A DNA stretch of 36,106 nucleotides. Origin: Candidatus Brocadia carolinensis. GTDB taxonomy: Bacteria; Planctomycetota; Brocadiia; Brocadiales; Brocadiaceae. Shown here one piece after another: positions 16,432 through 24,072 of this stretch. The position numbers were made by a program, and so were the translations under genes. The notes beneath the pieces were generated by a model that saw only the letters and a list, made by a program, of their open reading frames with translations, did no database searches and was not told the DNA's origin. How positions within the stretch are numbered: the first letter of the stretch is position 1; every line of letters starts with the position of its first letter. Where the stretch lies: positions 1-36,106 of the forward strand of contig AYTS01000076.1 in the NCBI GenBank assembly GCA_002009475.1, given 5' to 3'.

Positions 16432-18051
16432 ATGGCGGCAAAGCAATTACTGTATGATGAAGATGCCAGAAAATTGCTCCAAAAAGGGATAAAACAGTTA
16501 GCAAATACCGTTGGGGTAACGATGGGCCCTACAGGAAGGAATGTGATTCTTGAAAAAGGGTTCGGTGCGCCTTCCGTTACCAAAGACGGTGTTACTGTGG
16601 CAAAGGAAGTTGAGTTGAAAAATCCCTTTGAAAATATGGGGGCGAAAATGGTTTGCGAGGTTGCATCAAAAACCAGCGATGTTGCAGGAGATGGCACAAC
16701 CACAGCAACTATTTTTGCAGAGGCTATCTTTAACGAAGGGTTAAAAAATGTGACAGCAGGAGCAAACCCGATGGCAATCAAACGGGGTATTGATAAGGCC
16801 GTGGAAATTGTCGTTGCAGAATTAAAGAAGTTGAGTAAACCCGTGAAAGGACGTGCTGAAATTGGGCAGGTGGGAACTATTTCCGCTAACAATGATGCAT
16901 CGATTGGCAGTTTGTTGGCTGACGCAATGGATAAGGTTGGTAAGGACGGGGTGATTACCGTAGAAGAAGCCAAGGGAATAGAGACTACGCTGACGGTTGT
17001 TGAAGGCATGCAATTTGACAAGGGGTATCTTTCTCCTTACTTTATTACGGATGCGCAAAATATGGAGGTTGTTCTGGAGGATGCCTATATATTAATTCAT
17101 GAAAAGAAGATATCCAGCATGAAGGACATCCTTCCCTTATTGGAAAAGATTGCCACGAGCGGGAAGCCGTTCTTGATTATTTCCGAGGATGTAGAAGGAG
17201 AGGCATTGGCAACCCTGGTAGTCAACAAGCTCCGTGGCGTGTTAAGTTGTGCAGCGGTAAAAGCACCGGGTTTTGGGGATCGACGGAAAGCAATGTTGGA
17301 AGATATTGCCATATTGACCAAGGGACGCGCCATTACCGAGGACTTAGGAATAAAATTGGAAAGCGTTGGAATTGATGACCTTGGCCGCGCAAAAAGGATC
17401 ACCATTGATAAGGATAATACGACAATTATTCAGGGTTCCGGCAAGAAGGCCGATTTGCAGGCCAGAATTTCTCAAATCAAAAACCAGATAGAACAGACAA
17501 CCTCCAATTATGATAAAGAAAAGCTCAGCGAAAGGCTTGCGAAGTTGGCGGGTGGGGTTGCAGTCATCCATGTAGGAGCTGCTACTGAGGCAGAGATGAA
17601 TGAGAAGAAGGCACGCGTGGAAGACGCGTTGCATGCGACCAGAGCAGCCGTTGAAGAAGGCATTGTCCCCGGCGGCGGCGTAGCCTTTATCCGGGCAATA
17701 CCGGCTCTTGATGAAGCACGGAAGAAATTCAAAGGAGATGAGAAAGTTGGCGTAGACATCATTGCAAAGGCGCTCGAGGCTCCTTTACGTCAGATTGCGT
17801 CAAATTCAGGCGCTGATGGTTCTGTGGTTGTTGAAGAAGTAAAAGAGCTGTCGACCAATATGGGATACGATGCCAATACAGGAAAGCCTGTGGATATGAT
17901 CGGGACAGGTATCGTGGATCCGGCAAAGGTATCGCGTGTTGCTTTGCAGAATGCTGCCAGCGTTGCCGGACTCTTGTTGACGACAGAAACCATTATTACC
18001 GAATTAAAGGAAGATGAGGATGAGAAGGAGGTTGCGGGCAGTATCCATTAA
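16432..18051 (+). CDS. groL: chaperonin GroEL, copy 2 (no Gly-Met tail)
   Basis: A second full-length chaperonin of 539 residues. It contains [74 protein letters not shown] and GGGVAFIRA. Unlike copy 1, its end is short and acidic ([16 protein letters not shown]) with no GGM repeats, a feature of specialised paralogues. The two copies differ clearly throughout and are not a recent duplication. The ribosome binding site GGAGG lies 8 bases upstream of the ATG, 53 bases after groES. A strong terminator follows, which closes the operon. Confidence 0.97.
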   Translation: MAAKQLLYDEDARKLLQKGIKQLANTVGVTMGPTGRNVILEKGFGAPSVTKDGVTVAKEVELKNPFENMGAKMVCEVASKTSDVAGDGTTTATIFAEAIFNEGLKNVTAGANPMAIKRGIDKAVEIVVAELKKLSKPVKGRAEIGQVGTISANNDASIGSLLADAMDKVGKDGVITVEEAKGIETTLTVVEGMQFDKGYLSPYFITDAQNMEVVLEDAYILIHEKKISSMKDILPLLEKIATSGKPFLIISEDVEGEALATLVVNKLRGVLSCAAVKAPGFGDRRKAMLEDIAILTKGRAITEDLGIKLESVGIDDLGRAKRITIDKDNTTIIQGSGKKADLQARISQIKNQIEQTTSNYDKEKLSERLAKLAGGVAVIHVGAATEAEMNEKKARVEDALHATRAAVEEGIVPGGGVAFIRAIPALDEARKKFKGDEKVGVDIIAKALEAPLRQIASNSGADGSVVVEEVKELSTNMGYDANTGKPVDMIGTGIVDPAKVSRVALQNAASVAGLLLTTETIITELKEDEDEKEVAGSIH

Positions 18052-18082
18052 TCGGGTGTTTATGAACAAGTGAGACTCTCAG

Positions 18083-18121
18083 AAAAGTAAAAAGGCTGCG
18101 TTACGTAGCCTTTTTACTTTT
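18083..18121 (+). terminator. intrinsic terminator of the groEL-groES-groEL operon
   Basis: AAAAGTAAAAAGGCT (18083-18097) and AGCCTTTTTACTTTT (18107-18121) form a perfect 15-bp stem around a 9-base loop, with a U-rich 3' side. It lies 31 bases past the groEL2 stop. Being symmetrical in A/T flanks, it could also work on the other strand. Confidence 0.9.
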
Positions 18122-18296
18122 ATACGCTTACACGCGACCTGAGAAATGACGATAGCGGTCGTCTTTGTTGGTTTTTTGGGGTGAATCGTAAAACATCTTG
18201 ATTTTATGGAGTTGTATGTACTATAATTTGTTATTCTATTCATGTTTCATGTCTGATAGCATCTCTTTATGAAATAGTGACTTATTTAATAAATCT

Positions 18297-19417
18297 ATGG
18301 AAGAAGATTTATACAAAATCCTGGGTGTTGACAGAAACTCAAGCGGGGAAGAGATAAAAAAAGGCGTACCGGAAGATTGCCTTAAAGTATCACCCGGATC
18401 GAAATCCTGGAAATAAAGAAGCGGAACAGATCTTCAAAAAGGCCGCAGAAGCTTATGGCATACTTGGTGACCCTGATAAGAAGCGCAAATATGACCAATT
18501 TGGGATGGATGGTCTGAGGGGCACGGAAACCCGTGGATATAGTACCGTTGAAGATATTTTTGATGCCTTTGGGGATATTTTTGGTGGCGGGAGTATTTTC
18601 GAGGATTTCTTCGGAGGAGGCAGGTCCCGTGGAAAAGCTGCGCGGAGAGGGGCGAGTCTCAAGTGTGATATTGAGGTCGATTTTAAAGATGTTGCAACCG
18701 GTGTTGAAAAAAAAGATCGAGTTGACGAAAAGAGAAGTCTGTGATGTATGTCATGGAAGTGGTGCACGCGCGGGGACATCTCCCGTTACCTGTCCGTATT
18801 GCAAGGGGAAAGGGGAAGTGCAGCAATCCCAGGGATTTTTCACGCTGCGTACGACGTGTCCGAAATGCCATGGAGCCGGTAAAATGATAGAATCTCCCTG
18901 CACAAAGTGCAGTGGTTCCGGACGGTATCCGAAAAAATCGATTATCTCTATTCAGGTCCCCCCGGGAGTGGAAGATAGTACGCGGCTGAGACTAACAGGG
19001 CAAGGGGAGCCGGGCGAAAACGGAGCTCCGCCCGGAGATTTGTATTGTGATATTCATGTCAAACCTCATTCGATTTTTAAGCGGCAGGGTGATGACGTCG
19101 TGTGCGAGGTGCCAGTCCCTTTTGCGCAGGCAGCATTAGGTTGCACCATTGAAGTGCCTACCCTTACCAGTAATATTATTCAGGTCAAGATCCCAAGGGG
19201 GACACAAAACAATGAGGTCGTTCCGATCCGGGGAGAAGGGTTTCCAAATTTGCATGGTTATGGCAAGGGAAATCTGTTGGTGCAGGTGATTGTAGAAGTG
19301 CCTACGAAGATGACTTCGCGACAGGAAGAGTTGTTGCGTGAGTTTGCAGAACTAGAGAAGAAAAATGTTTCCCCCAGACAAAAAAAATTTTTTGAAAAAA
19401 TGAAGGGTCTTTTTTAA
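18297..19417 (+). CDS. dnaJ: chaperone protein DnaJ, broken by two A-run frameshifts
   Basis: DnaJ (Hsp40) delivers substrates to DnaK and stimulates its ATPase. The domain order is complete. The J domain ([16 protein letters not shown]..., with [20 protein letters not shown] in a shifted frame) is followed by a Gly/Phe-rich linker ([18 protein letters not shown]). Four zinc-binding CxxCxGxG repeats come next ([32 protein letters not shown]), then the C-terminal substrate domain. Two breaks occur, each one A too many: the A7 run at 18356-18362, just before the HPD motif, and the A8 run at 18707-18714, just before the zinc domain. Dropping one A at each restores a continuous ~372-residue protein. 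Read as given, no full-length product exists. I think sequencing error is likelier than gene loss, because everything else is well conserved. Confidence 0.88.
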
Positions 19418-19726
19418 GAATCCACGGGTAATAACTAAGAAAGACTTGGCGTGGCCTCTGACCACCGCCAAAGTCGAAATACGAAACCATTTCCACATGA
19501 CAAAAAACTCTATGCTTAAAGTAGTACGAAATGATCCAGGATATTCTTCGTGGCATAGAACTCGAGTGTATAGGAAATTTCATTTTATTTGTGCGTATTT
19601 GACGCGGTAATTATAAGACAGGTGCTGTGCCTTTCTTCTATCCGTTTGTCAACTTTACTCCGGTCAACCGGGATGGTTGACCCTGCCAATTTCTTCTGCT
19701 AACGTGCTAATTGACGAGGGAGAGAT
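19418..19726. other. intergenic stretch with an inverted repeat before the FmdB gene
   Basis: No gene is supported in these 309 bases. A perfect 8-bp hairpin GGTCAACC-GGGAT-GGTTGACC lies at 19662-19682, 45 bases before the FmdB start. It could be a terminator stem without U-tract, an operator, or a dispersed palindrome. Confidence 0.45.
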
Positions 19727-20002
19727 ATGCCGACATATGATTATAGATGTAATGCCTGTAGCCATTCATTTGAGCTGTTTCAACATATTAAGGAAAATCC
19801 CATAAAAAAGTGTCCTGCTTGTGGAAAACTAAAGGCAGAGCGGGTGATTGGGGCTGGTGGAGCTATTATTTTTAAAGGGTCGGGATTCTATCAGACAGAT
19901 TACCGGAGTGAGGAATATAAGTCAAAAGCTAAAAAAGAAACCGAACCGGTCAAGACTGCCAAGCCTGAAAAATCGGAGACAAAAGCAACAGAAAAGAAAT
20001 AA
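19727..20002 (+). CDS. FmdB family zinc-ribbon protein
   Basis: A 91-residue protein with an FmdB-type zinc ribbon: MPTYDYRCNACSHSFELFQH at the N-terminus, then KKCPACGK, which completes the CxxC...CxxC site. The usual FKGSGFYQTDYRS segment follows, and a charged Lys/Glu-rich tail. FmdB proteins are putative regulators of unknown target. The start has a GAGGGAGAG site, 8 bases upstream. It is followed at 17 bases by yacG and is probably co-transcribed with yacG, the membrane protein and der. Confidence 0.9.
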   Translation: MPTYDYRCNACSHSFELFQHIKENPIKKCPACGKLKAERVIGAGGAIIFKGSGFYQTDYRSEEYKSKAKKETEPVKTAKPEKSETKATEKK

Positions 20003-20019
20003 CGAGAGAGGAATGCGAT

Positions 20020-20223
20020 ATGCAAAAAATTCATTGTCCTCACTGTAAAAGAGAGGTTTACTACAGCATGGTAAAAGATGTGCCAACGTTTCCTTTTTGT
20101 AGTGAGCGATGTAAGCTTGTAGATCTTGGCGCATGGTTGGATGAAGCGTATCGTATTGTTGAGCCGGTAAGCACGGAAGCATCGGGACAATTAGAGAAAA
20201 AGGAGAGGGGGAGAAATGGCTGA
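20020..20223 (+). CDS. yacG: YacG-like zinc-binding protein (DNA gyrase inhibitor family)
   Basis: A 67-residue member of the YacG/DUF329 family. The E. coli protein binds GyrB and inhibits gyrase. The four zinc cysteines are in place: CPHC near the N-terminus and FCSERCKLVDLGAWLDEAYR, the family signature. The C-terminal tail is polar. The stop codon overlaps the following ATG by 8 bases, so the next gene is probably translationally coupled. Confidence 0.9.
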   Translation: MQKIHCPHCKREVYYSMVKDVPTFPFCSERCKLVDLGAWLDEAYRIVEPVSTEASGQLEKKERGRNG

Positions 20224-21427
20224 GACAAAAACGGTAAAAAATGACTGGCGTGATATTTTTCGAGCTTTTAAAATGGCTTTTGATCCCAAGAAAATGTTTC
20301 TTGGATACGCAGGCCTTTTGATCAGTCTGGCATGGTGCACCGTGGTGGTTGCTTTCTTTTCGGCAATAAAAATGATTGATGCATCTCCTGTTATCTTTGT
20401 AAAACTTATCCTTTCTTCCGTCAAAGACAGCATTCCGTACATGGTGAGTAGTGTCTTCTCGGCAATTATACCATTGGATTTTGCGGAAATTTTCGTTTTT
20501 GGTGTGCTTGTTTTTGGTCTTTTGATGATTTGGTCATTGGTAGGAGGCGCCATTACACGAATTGCCGCTCTGGATTATGCCAAAGATGAAAGTGTCCTGT
20601 TGTCTGATGCCCTGAAATTTGCCCGGAAAAAGATGTGGTCTTATTTTTGGTCACCCTTGGTACCGGTAATTGGTGTTTTCTTCTTTGCTCTATGTAATGT
20701 GGTCGGTGGCTTAATAGGGCGGATCCCTGTTATCGGTGAAGTCGTGGTTGCGTTAGGCTTTCCGTTTGCTTTGATCTCCGGTTTTTTCATGGTTTTTATT
20801 GGTATAATCGGTGCGCTGGGATTGTGTTTTATGTTTCCCACGATTAGTGCCGAAGGATCAGATGCCTTTGATGCTATGAGCCGTGCCTATAGCTATGTCC
20901 TTTCCCGCCCCAGACAATTTCTTATATACTGCATGATAAATGTGCTGTATGGGCTCGTTTGTTTCTTTATAATTGCATTTGTTGCGTGGTTCATGATACG
21001 CCTGTCCTTTTTTACCGTAGGAGCAGGGATGGGTCAGAAGTTTTCTTTGATTCAATCCCTCATCTCGCAAAAGTGCAATATAGCGTGCCTTGGATTTTGC
21101 AGTGCAACTTCTCCGGAAGCAAAAACTGCTGCAGTTTCCCTTGACCGGTGGTCATTGAAATTTCTTGCATGCATGCTTATCGTTTATATCTTTCTCATTA
21201 AAATGGCCGTATGGAGTTTCCTTACCACCTATATTTTTTCCGCAAAGACGGTTGTCTATTTCCTATTACGAAAAGAAATTGACCGCACTGATGTTTCTGA
21301 TGTTTACCTGGAAGAGGGTGAACAGAAAACGGAATTGGCAGGAATGGCTGAAAAGAGAGACGATGATTCATCTCCGAGTAAAGACAAGCAGGAAAATCTT
21401 TCTCCTGACAAAGAAATAAAATCATAG
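20216..21427 (+). CDS. polytopic membrane protein of unknown function
   Basis: A 403-residue protein with six to seven predicted membrane segments. These include GYAGLLISLAWCTVVVAFFS (~24-43), IFVFGVLVFGLLMIWSLVGG (~90-109), LVPVIGVFFFALCNVVGGLI (~147-166), FPFALISGFFMVFIGIIGAL (~182-201), FLIYCMINVLYGLVCFFIIA (~237-256) and LACMLIVYIFLIKMAVWSFL (~316-335). A charged cytoplasmic tail follows (DDDSSPSKDKQENLSPDKEI). Loops carry few charges or motifs, and I recognise no family. A strong GGAGAGGGGGAG site overlaps the yacG 3' end. It sits in a tight operon with yacG and der. Confidence 0.85.
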   Translation: MAETKTVKNDWRDIFRAFKMAFDPKKMFLGYAGLLISLAWCTVVVAFFSAIKMIDASPVIFVKLILSSVKDSIPYMVSSVFSAIIPLDFAEIFVFGVLVFGLLMIWSLVGGAITRIAALDYAKDESVLLSDALKFARKKMWSYFWSPLVPVIGVFFFALCNVVGGLIGRIPVIGEVVVALGFPFALISGFFMVFIGIIGALGLCFMFPTISAEGSDAFDAMSRAYSYVLSRPRQFLIYCMINVLYGLVCFFIIAFVAWFMIRLSFFTVGAGMGQKFSLIQSLISQKCNIACLGFCSATSPEAKTAAVSLDRWSLKFLACMLIVYIFLIKMAVWSFLTTYIFSAKTVVYFLLRKEIDRTDVSDVYLEEGEQKTELAGMAEKRDDDSSPSKDKQENLSPDKEIKS

Positions 21428-21458
21428 GCTCAGGAGATGAAATACTGGTTTTTTACCG

Positions 21459-22790
21459 ATGACTATACCCGTTGTTACTATTGTTGGCAGGCCGAATGTA
21501 GGAAAATCTTCTTTGCTGAACTGTCTTGCAAAGCGCAGAATTTCTATCGTTGAACCCACCAGCGGTGTCACTAGAGATCGTGTCTCGACAGAAATTCAAC
21601 ACAAGGATTATCTGTTTGAGGTAATAGATACCGGAGGCATGGGAGTAAAAGACGCAGACGGTCTTACGGAAGATATAGAGGCCCAGATAGAAATTGCACT
21701 TCATAAAGCGGATATCGTCCTGTTTGTCGTAGATATTCGTGACGGCATAACCCCGTTAGATATAATAGTGACAGAGAAATTACGACGTTTGGGGAAAAAG
21801 GTGATTCTTGTTGCCAACAAGGTTGATACCCCGAAGTTAGAATATCATGTGTCTGATTTTCACGCATTGGGATTTGGGAACCCCATTCCTCTGTCGGCCA
21901 TTGAAGGGTTTGGAAGATCTGAATTGCTTGACAAGATCGTTTCACTCCTCCCAGCGCCGTGCCCGGATTCGATTTCCCCTGAACCGATCCTGAAAATAGC
22001 CATCGTAGGGAAACGAAATGCCGGGAAATCAACGCTCATTAATACCCTGGCAAAGGAACCGCGGGTTATTGTGAGTGATGTGCCTGGCACTACCCGCGAT
22101 TCCGTGGATGTGCGGTTTGAAATAAAGGGCAAGCCATACCTGGCGATTGATACGGCGGGTCTGAGGAAGAAGCGGCAGGTCAAAGATTCTATCGAATTTT
22201 ATAGTATGGCGCGAGCTCAGAGGTCGATTCGCCGGGCTGATGTGGTATTGTTTCTTATTGATGCAACACTCAAAGTGTCTGAGGTAGATAAAAAACTGGG
22301 TGATTATATCGTCTCCGAATACAAACCGTGTATTATCGTGATTAATAAATGGGATCTGGTCTCCGGAGTGGTAACACAGAAATTTAATGACTACATCTAT
22401 AAATGCCTGCCGGGGCTCTCCTTTGCGCCCATCTCTTTCATTAGCGCCAGGAATAACGTACACGTGATGGAAATGATACACCTGGCTTCAGAACTGTCTG
22501 AACAAGCCCGTACACGGGTTACAACGTCGGAATTAAATCAAACGCTGGAAGAAGCGCTTACTCTGCATCGGCCGACCCGGACACGGGTTAATGCCCCAAA
22601 AATTTATTATACCACTCAGGTGGGAGTAACACCTCCAACCTTTGTCTTGTTTGTTAACGACCCCAAACTTTTTGATAGTGATTATGAACGATACCTTTCC
22701 AACCAACTCCGCAATAAACTGCCTTTTTCTGAGGTTCCCCTGAAATTTCATTTTCGTGCTAGAACAAAAGCGCCCTTAAGCCCCGTTTAG
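21459..22790 (+). CDS. der: ribosome biogenesis GTPase Der (EngA)
   Basis: Der is a double-GTPase needed for 50S ribosome assembly. Both G domains are complete. GD1 has VGRPNVGKSS (about residues 8-17), TRDRVS, DTGG and NKVD. GD2 has VGKRNAGKST, PGTTRDS, DTAG and NKWD. A KH-like C-terminal domain ends in LPFSEVPLKFHFRART. The 443-residue length is normal. The gene starts 31 bases after the membrane-protein stop; the nearest purine-rich site (AGGAGATG) is 17-24 bases upstream, which is unusually far, so initiation may depend on coupling. Confidence 0.96.
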   Translation: MTIPVVTIVGRPNVGKSSLLNCLAKRRISIVEPTSGVTRDRVSTEIQHKDYLFEVIDTGGMGVKDADGLTEDIEAQIEIALHKADIVLFVVDIRDGITPLDIIVTEKLRRLGKKVILVANKVDTPKLEYHVSDFHALGFGNPIPLSAIEGFGRSELLDKIVSLLPAPCPDSISPEPILKIAIVGKRNAGKSTLINTLAKEPRVIVSDVPGTTRDSVDVRFEIKGKPYLAIDTAGLRKKRQVKDSIEFYSMARAQRSIRRADVVLFLIDATLKVSEVDKKLGDYIVSEYKPCIIVINKWDLVSGVVTQKFNDYIYKCLPGLSFAPISFISARNNVHVMEMIHLASELSEQARTRVTTSELNQTLEEALTLHRPTRTRVNAPKIYYTTQVGVTPPTFVLFVNDPKLFDSDYERYLSNQLRNKLPFSEVPLKFHFRARTKAPLSPV

Positions 22791-22951
22791 GGTGTTGTAT
22801 CAATGATAAATTTTCTTTAACGACAAAGATTTGATTCCTGTCTTCCGCTATAGTTTAACACTTAGAAGGTGCCCCCCCCCAATTCCTGCTTGCCGACAAG
22901 ACAAGGTTGAAATCGCAGAGGTAGGAGGTCGGCTTGTTGCGGTGTGCGGTG

Positions 22952-23191
22952 TTAAGCATGTTGTTGATAATGTGATGCATACCAATCAACAATCTCCCGA
23001 ATCATTTTTTGATATGACGTGTGATGTTCTTTTGCTTTTTTCTTGAAAAAATCAACGCTCTCTTTTTTCAGAGAAATTGTTATTTTAACGTTTTCCTCTT
23101 TCAAGACCAATTGGTCCGGAGGGGGCAGAAAATCTTTAACGACTCTTAGTTTTCCCATCGGTTCGTCAGTGTACTTTATTTTGTTCTTCAT
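22952..23191 (-). CDS. brnA: BrnA-type antitoxin
   Basis: The antitoxin of a BrnT/BrnA system, usually a dimeric DNA-binding protein that also represses the operon. The product, about 79 residues from ATG 23191, begins MKNKIKYTDEPMGKLRVVKD. It has the BrnA-type C-terminal region VKITISLKKESVDFFKKKAK, then HHTSYQKMIREIVDWYASH, a ribbon-helix-helix-like fold. I chose the inner start because GGGAG lies about 8 bases upstream, and because it gives the overlap of ~26 bases with brnT that is usual in these operons. The longer frame, beginning at 23242, would add 17 residues lying entirely within brnT. Confidence 0.82.
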   Translation of the reverse strand: MKNKIKYTDEPMGKLRVVKDFLPPPDQLVLKEENVKITISLKKESVDFFKKKAKEHHTSYQKMIREIVDWYASHYQQHA

Positions 23192-23459
23192 ACATCTTTC
23201 TCCCTTTTCTCCAATATCCCGCTCCATAAATGCGGATAGCATTCCCTCTATAGGTGAATCTCACTGTCATGATGCCTTCTCCTGCACGACCAATGCAGTA
23301 AAACCGTTCTTCCTCTCCGCTGTGATTGATATCTTCGACTATAATACGATGCGGGTCAAGAAAGGCATGCTGAGCCAACGAAAAAGAAACATTGTGTCTG
23401 GCCTGATTTTCCTTATCCTTCTCATCGTCCCATTCAAAATGGGTCTTTTTCATAGACAT
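23166..23459 (-). CDS. brnT: BrnT-type ribonuclease toxin
   Basis: A 97-residue BrnT-family RNase toxin. Hallmarks are the opening HFEWDDEKDKENQARHNVSF (family: FEWD-x-K-x-x-N-x-x-KH-GVSF), then FLDPHRIIVEDINHSGEEER, FYCIGRAGEGIMTVRFTYRG and the RIYGAGYWRKGRKMYEE end. The usual terminal motif is IRIISAR-A-x-x-ER-x-Y-E; here ISAR is replaced by YGAG and the next residues by YWRKGRKMYE. This departs from family and may reduce activity. It is encoded first in the minus-strand operon and overlaps brnA. Confidence 0.82.
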   Translation of the reverse strand: MSMKKTHFEWDDEKDKENQARHNVSFSLAQHAFLDPHRIIVEDINHSGEEERFYCIGRAGEGIMTVRFTYRGNAIRIYGAGYWRKGRKMYEEQNKVH

Positions 23460-23663
23460 AGTTTACCAGATAAAACAAAAAGAGCAATATAAAAGTATGG
23501 GTAATTATATGGACTACAAAGGGTGGGTTTGCCTAAGTCGAATGCAATGCCATATTCGTGAACGAGCACCCTTGTCGTAAAGGTTGTTTGGCTCGATGAG
23601 AACAAGTTGCCTTCACGTCAACTGAAGTACGGATTTAGTTTATTCTCCCTGAAGTATTTTGCC

Positions 23664-23692
23664 TTGACACGGATTTAACCATAGTGTATTTT
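23664..23692 (+). promoter_or_regulatory. strong sigma70-type promoter of the riboswitch leader
   Basis: A perfect -35 TTGACA (23664-23669), 17-base spacer and -10 TATTTT (23687-23692). The expected start near 23699 places the aptamer about 30 bases into the transcript, and no reading frame intervenes. This is the best promoter match in the window. Confidence 0.7.
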
Positions 23693-23730
23693 ACCTGGAA
23701 CTAATGCACATTACCAACCAATGAATATAT

Positions 23731-23815
23731 CACGATAAGGGCAAACCCTGAGTGATCAGGGGACGCAAAGTAATAGGGTCTTGAGAATGACAAGGACGTA
23801 GTTTGCAGAGACTTG
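23731..23815 (+). ncRNA. candidate cyclic di-GMP-I (GEMM-I) riboswitch aptamer
   Basis: The core AGGGCAAACC ... GGGACGCAAAG (23738-23770) is the diagnostic P1b region of GEMM-I riboswitches. Its arms pair as CCCTGA-GTGA-TCAGGG (23746-23761) closed by a GNRA tetraloop (GTGA), as the fold requires for tetraloop docking. Downstream TAATAGGGTCT is like the start of P2 in clostridial and Geobacter examples. The expected P2 3' strand (GCCGGGTTGCCGA-like) is represented only loosely by AGGACGTAGTTTGCAGA, so this half is degenerate. A promoter sits upstream and an intrinsic terminator 18 bases downstream, the standard off/on platform. The next gene on this strand is the STAND ATPase at 24073. Confidence 0.62.
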
Positions 23816-23832
23816 CTTGCGGATGAAAAGAC

Positions 23833-23886
23833 AGCCTTACTGCCGAAGATGTTTTAACAAAACATTTTTTCAGTAAGGCTTTTTTG
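23833..23886 (+). terminator. intrinsic terminator downstream of the riboswitch aptamer
   Basis: AGCCTTACTG (23833-23842) pairs perfectly with CAGTAAGGCT (23871-23880), followed by TTTTTTG. An inner hairpin ATGTTTT-AAC-AAAACAT (23849-23865) lies within the loop. It closes the leader 187 bases before the next start codon. Confidence 0.82.
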
Positions 23887-24072
23887 TTTTTAGGGCATTT
23901 GCGCCAAAAATATCCAAATCCTTTGCTCGTGTTGTTGGTGACCGAGAACGTTACAAGCACGATTCATAGTAAATTACAAAGCTTTTGATCTGTAGAAAGT
24001 TGTATCGTGCTCTACGTATGATTCAAAAATGTTATTTTACAAACGTTTTTAACAAAGTAATGTTAATGGCTT

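Noticed and set aside
22831..22951. C10 tract and adjacent sequence downstream of der as a regulatory element
   Set aside because: Only a homopolymer was seen; no hairpin, terminator or reading-frame consequence could be shown.
23730..23960. 76-codon minus-strand frame across the riboswitch
   Set aside because: It overlaps the aptamer and terminator and has no protein features.
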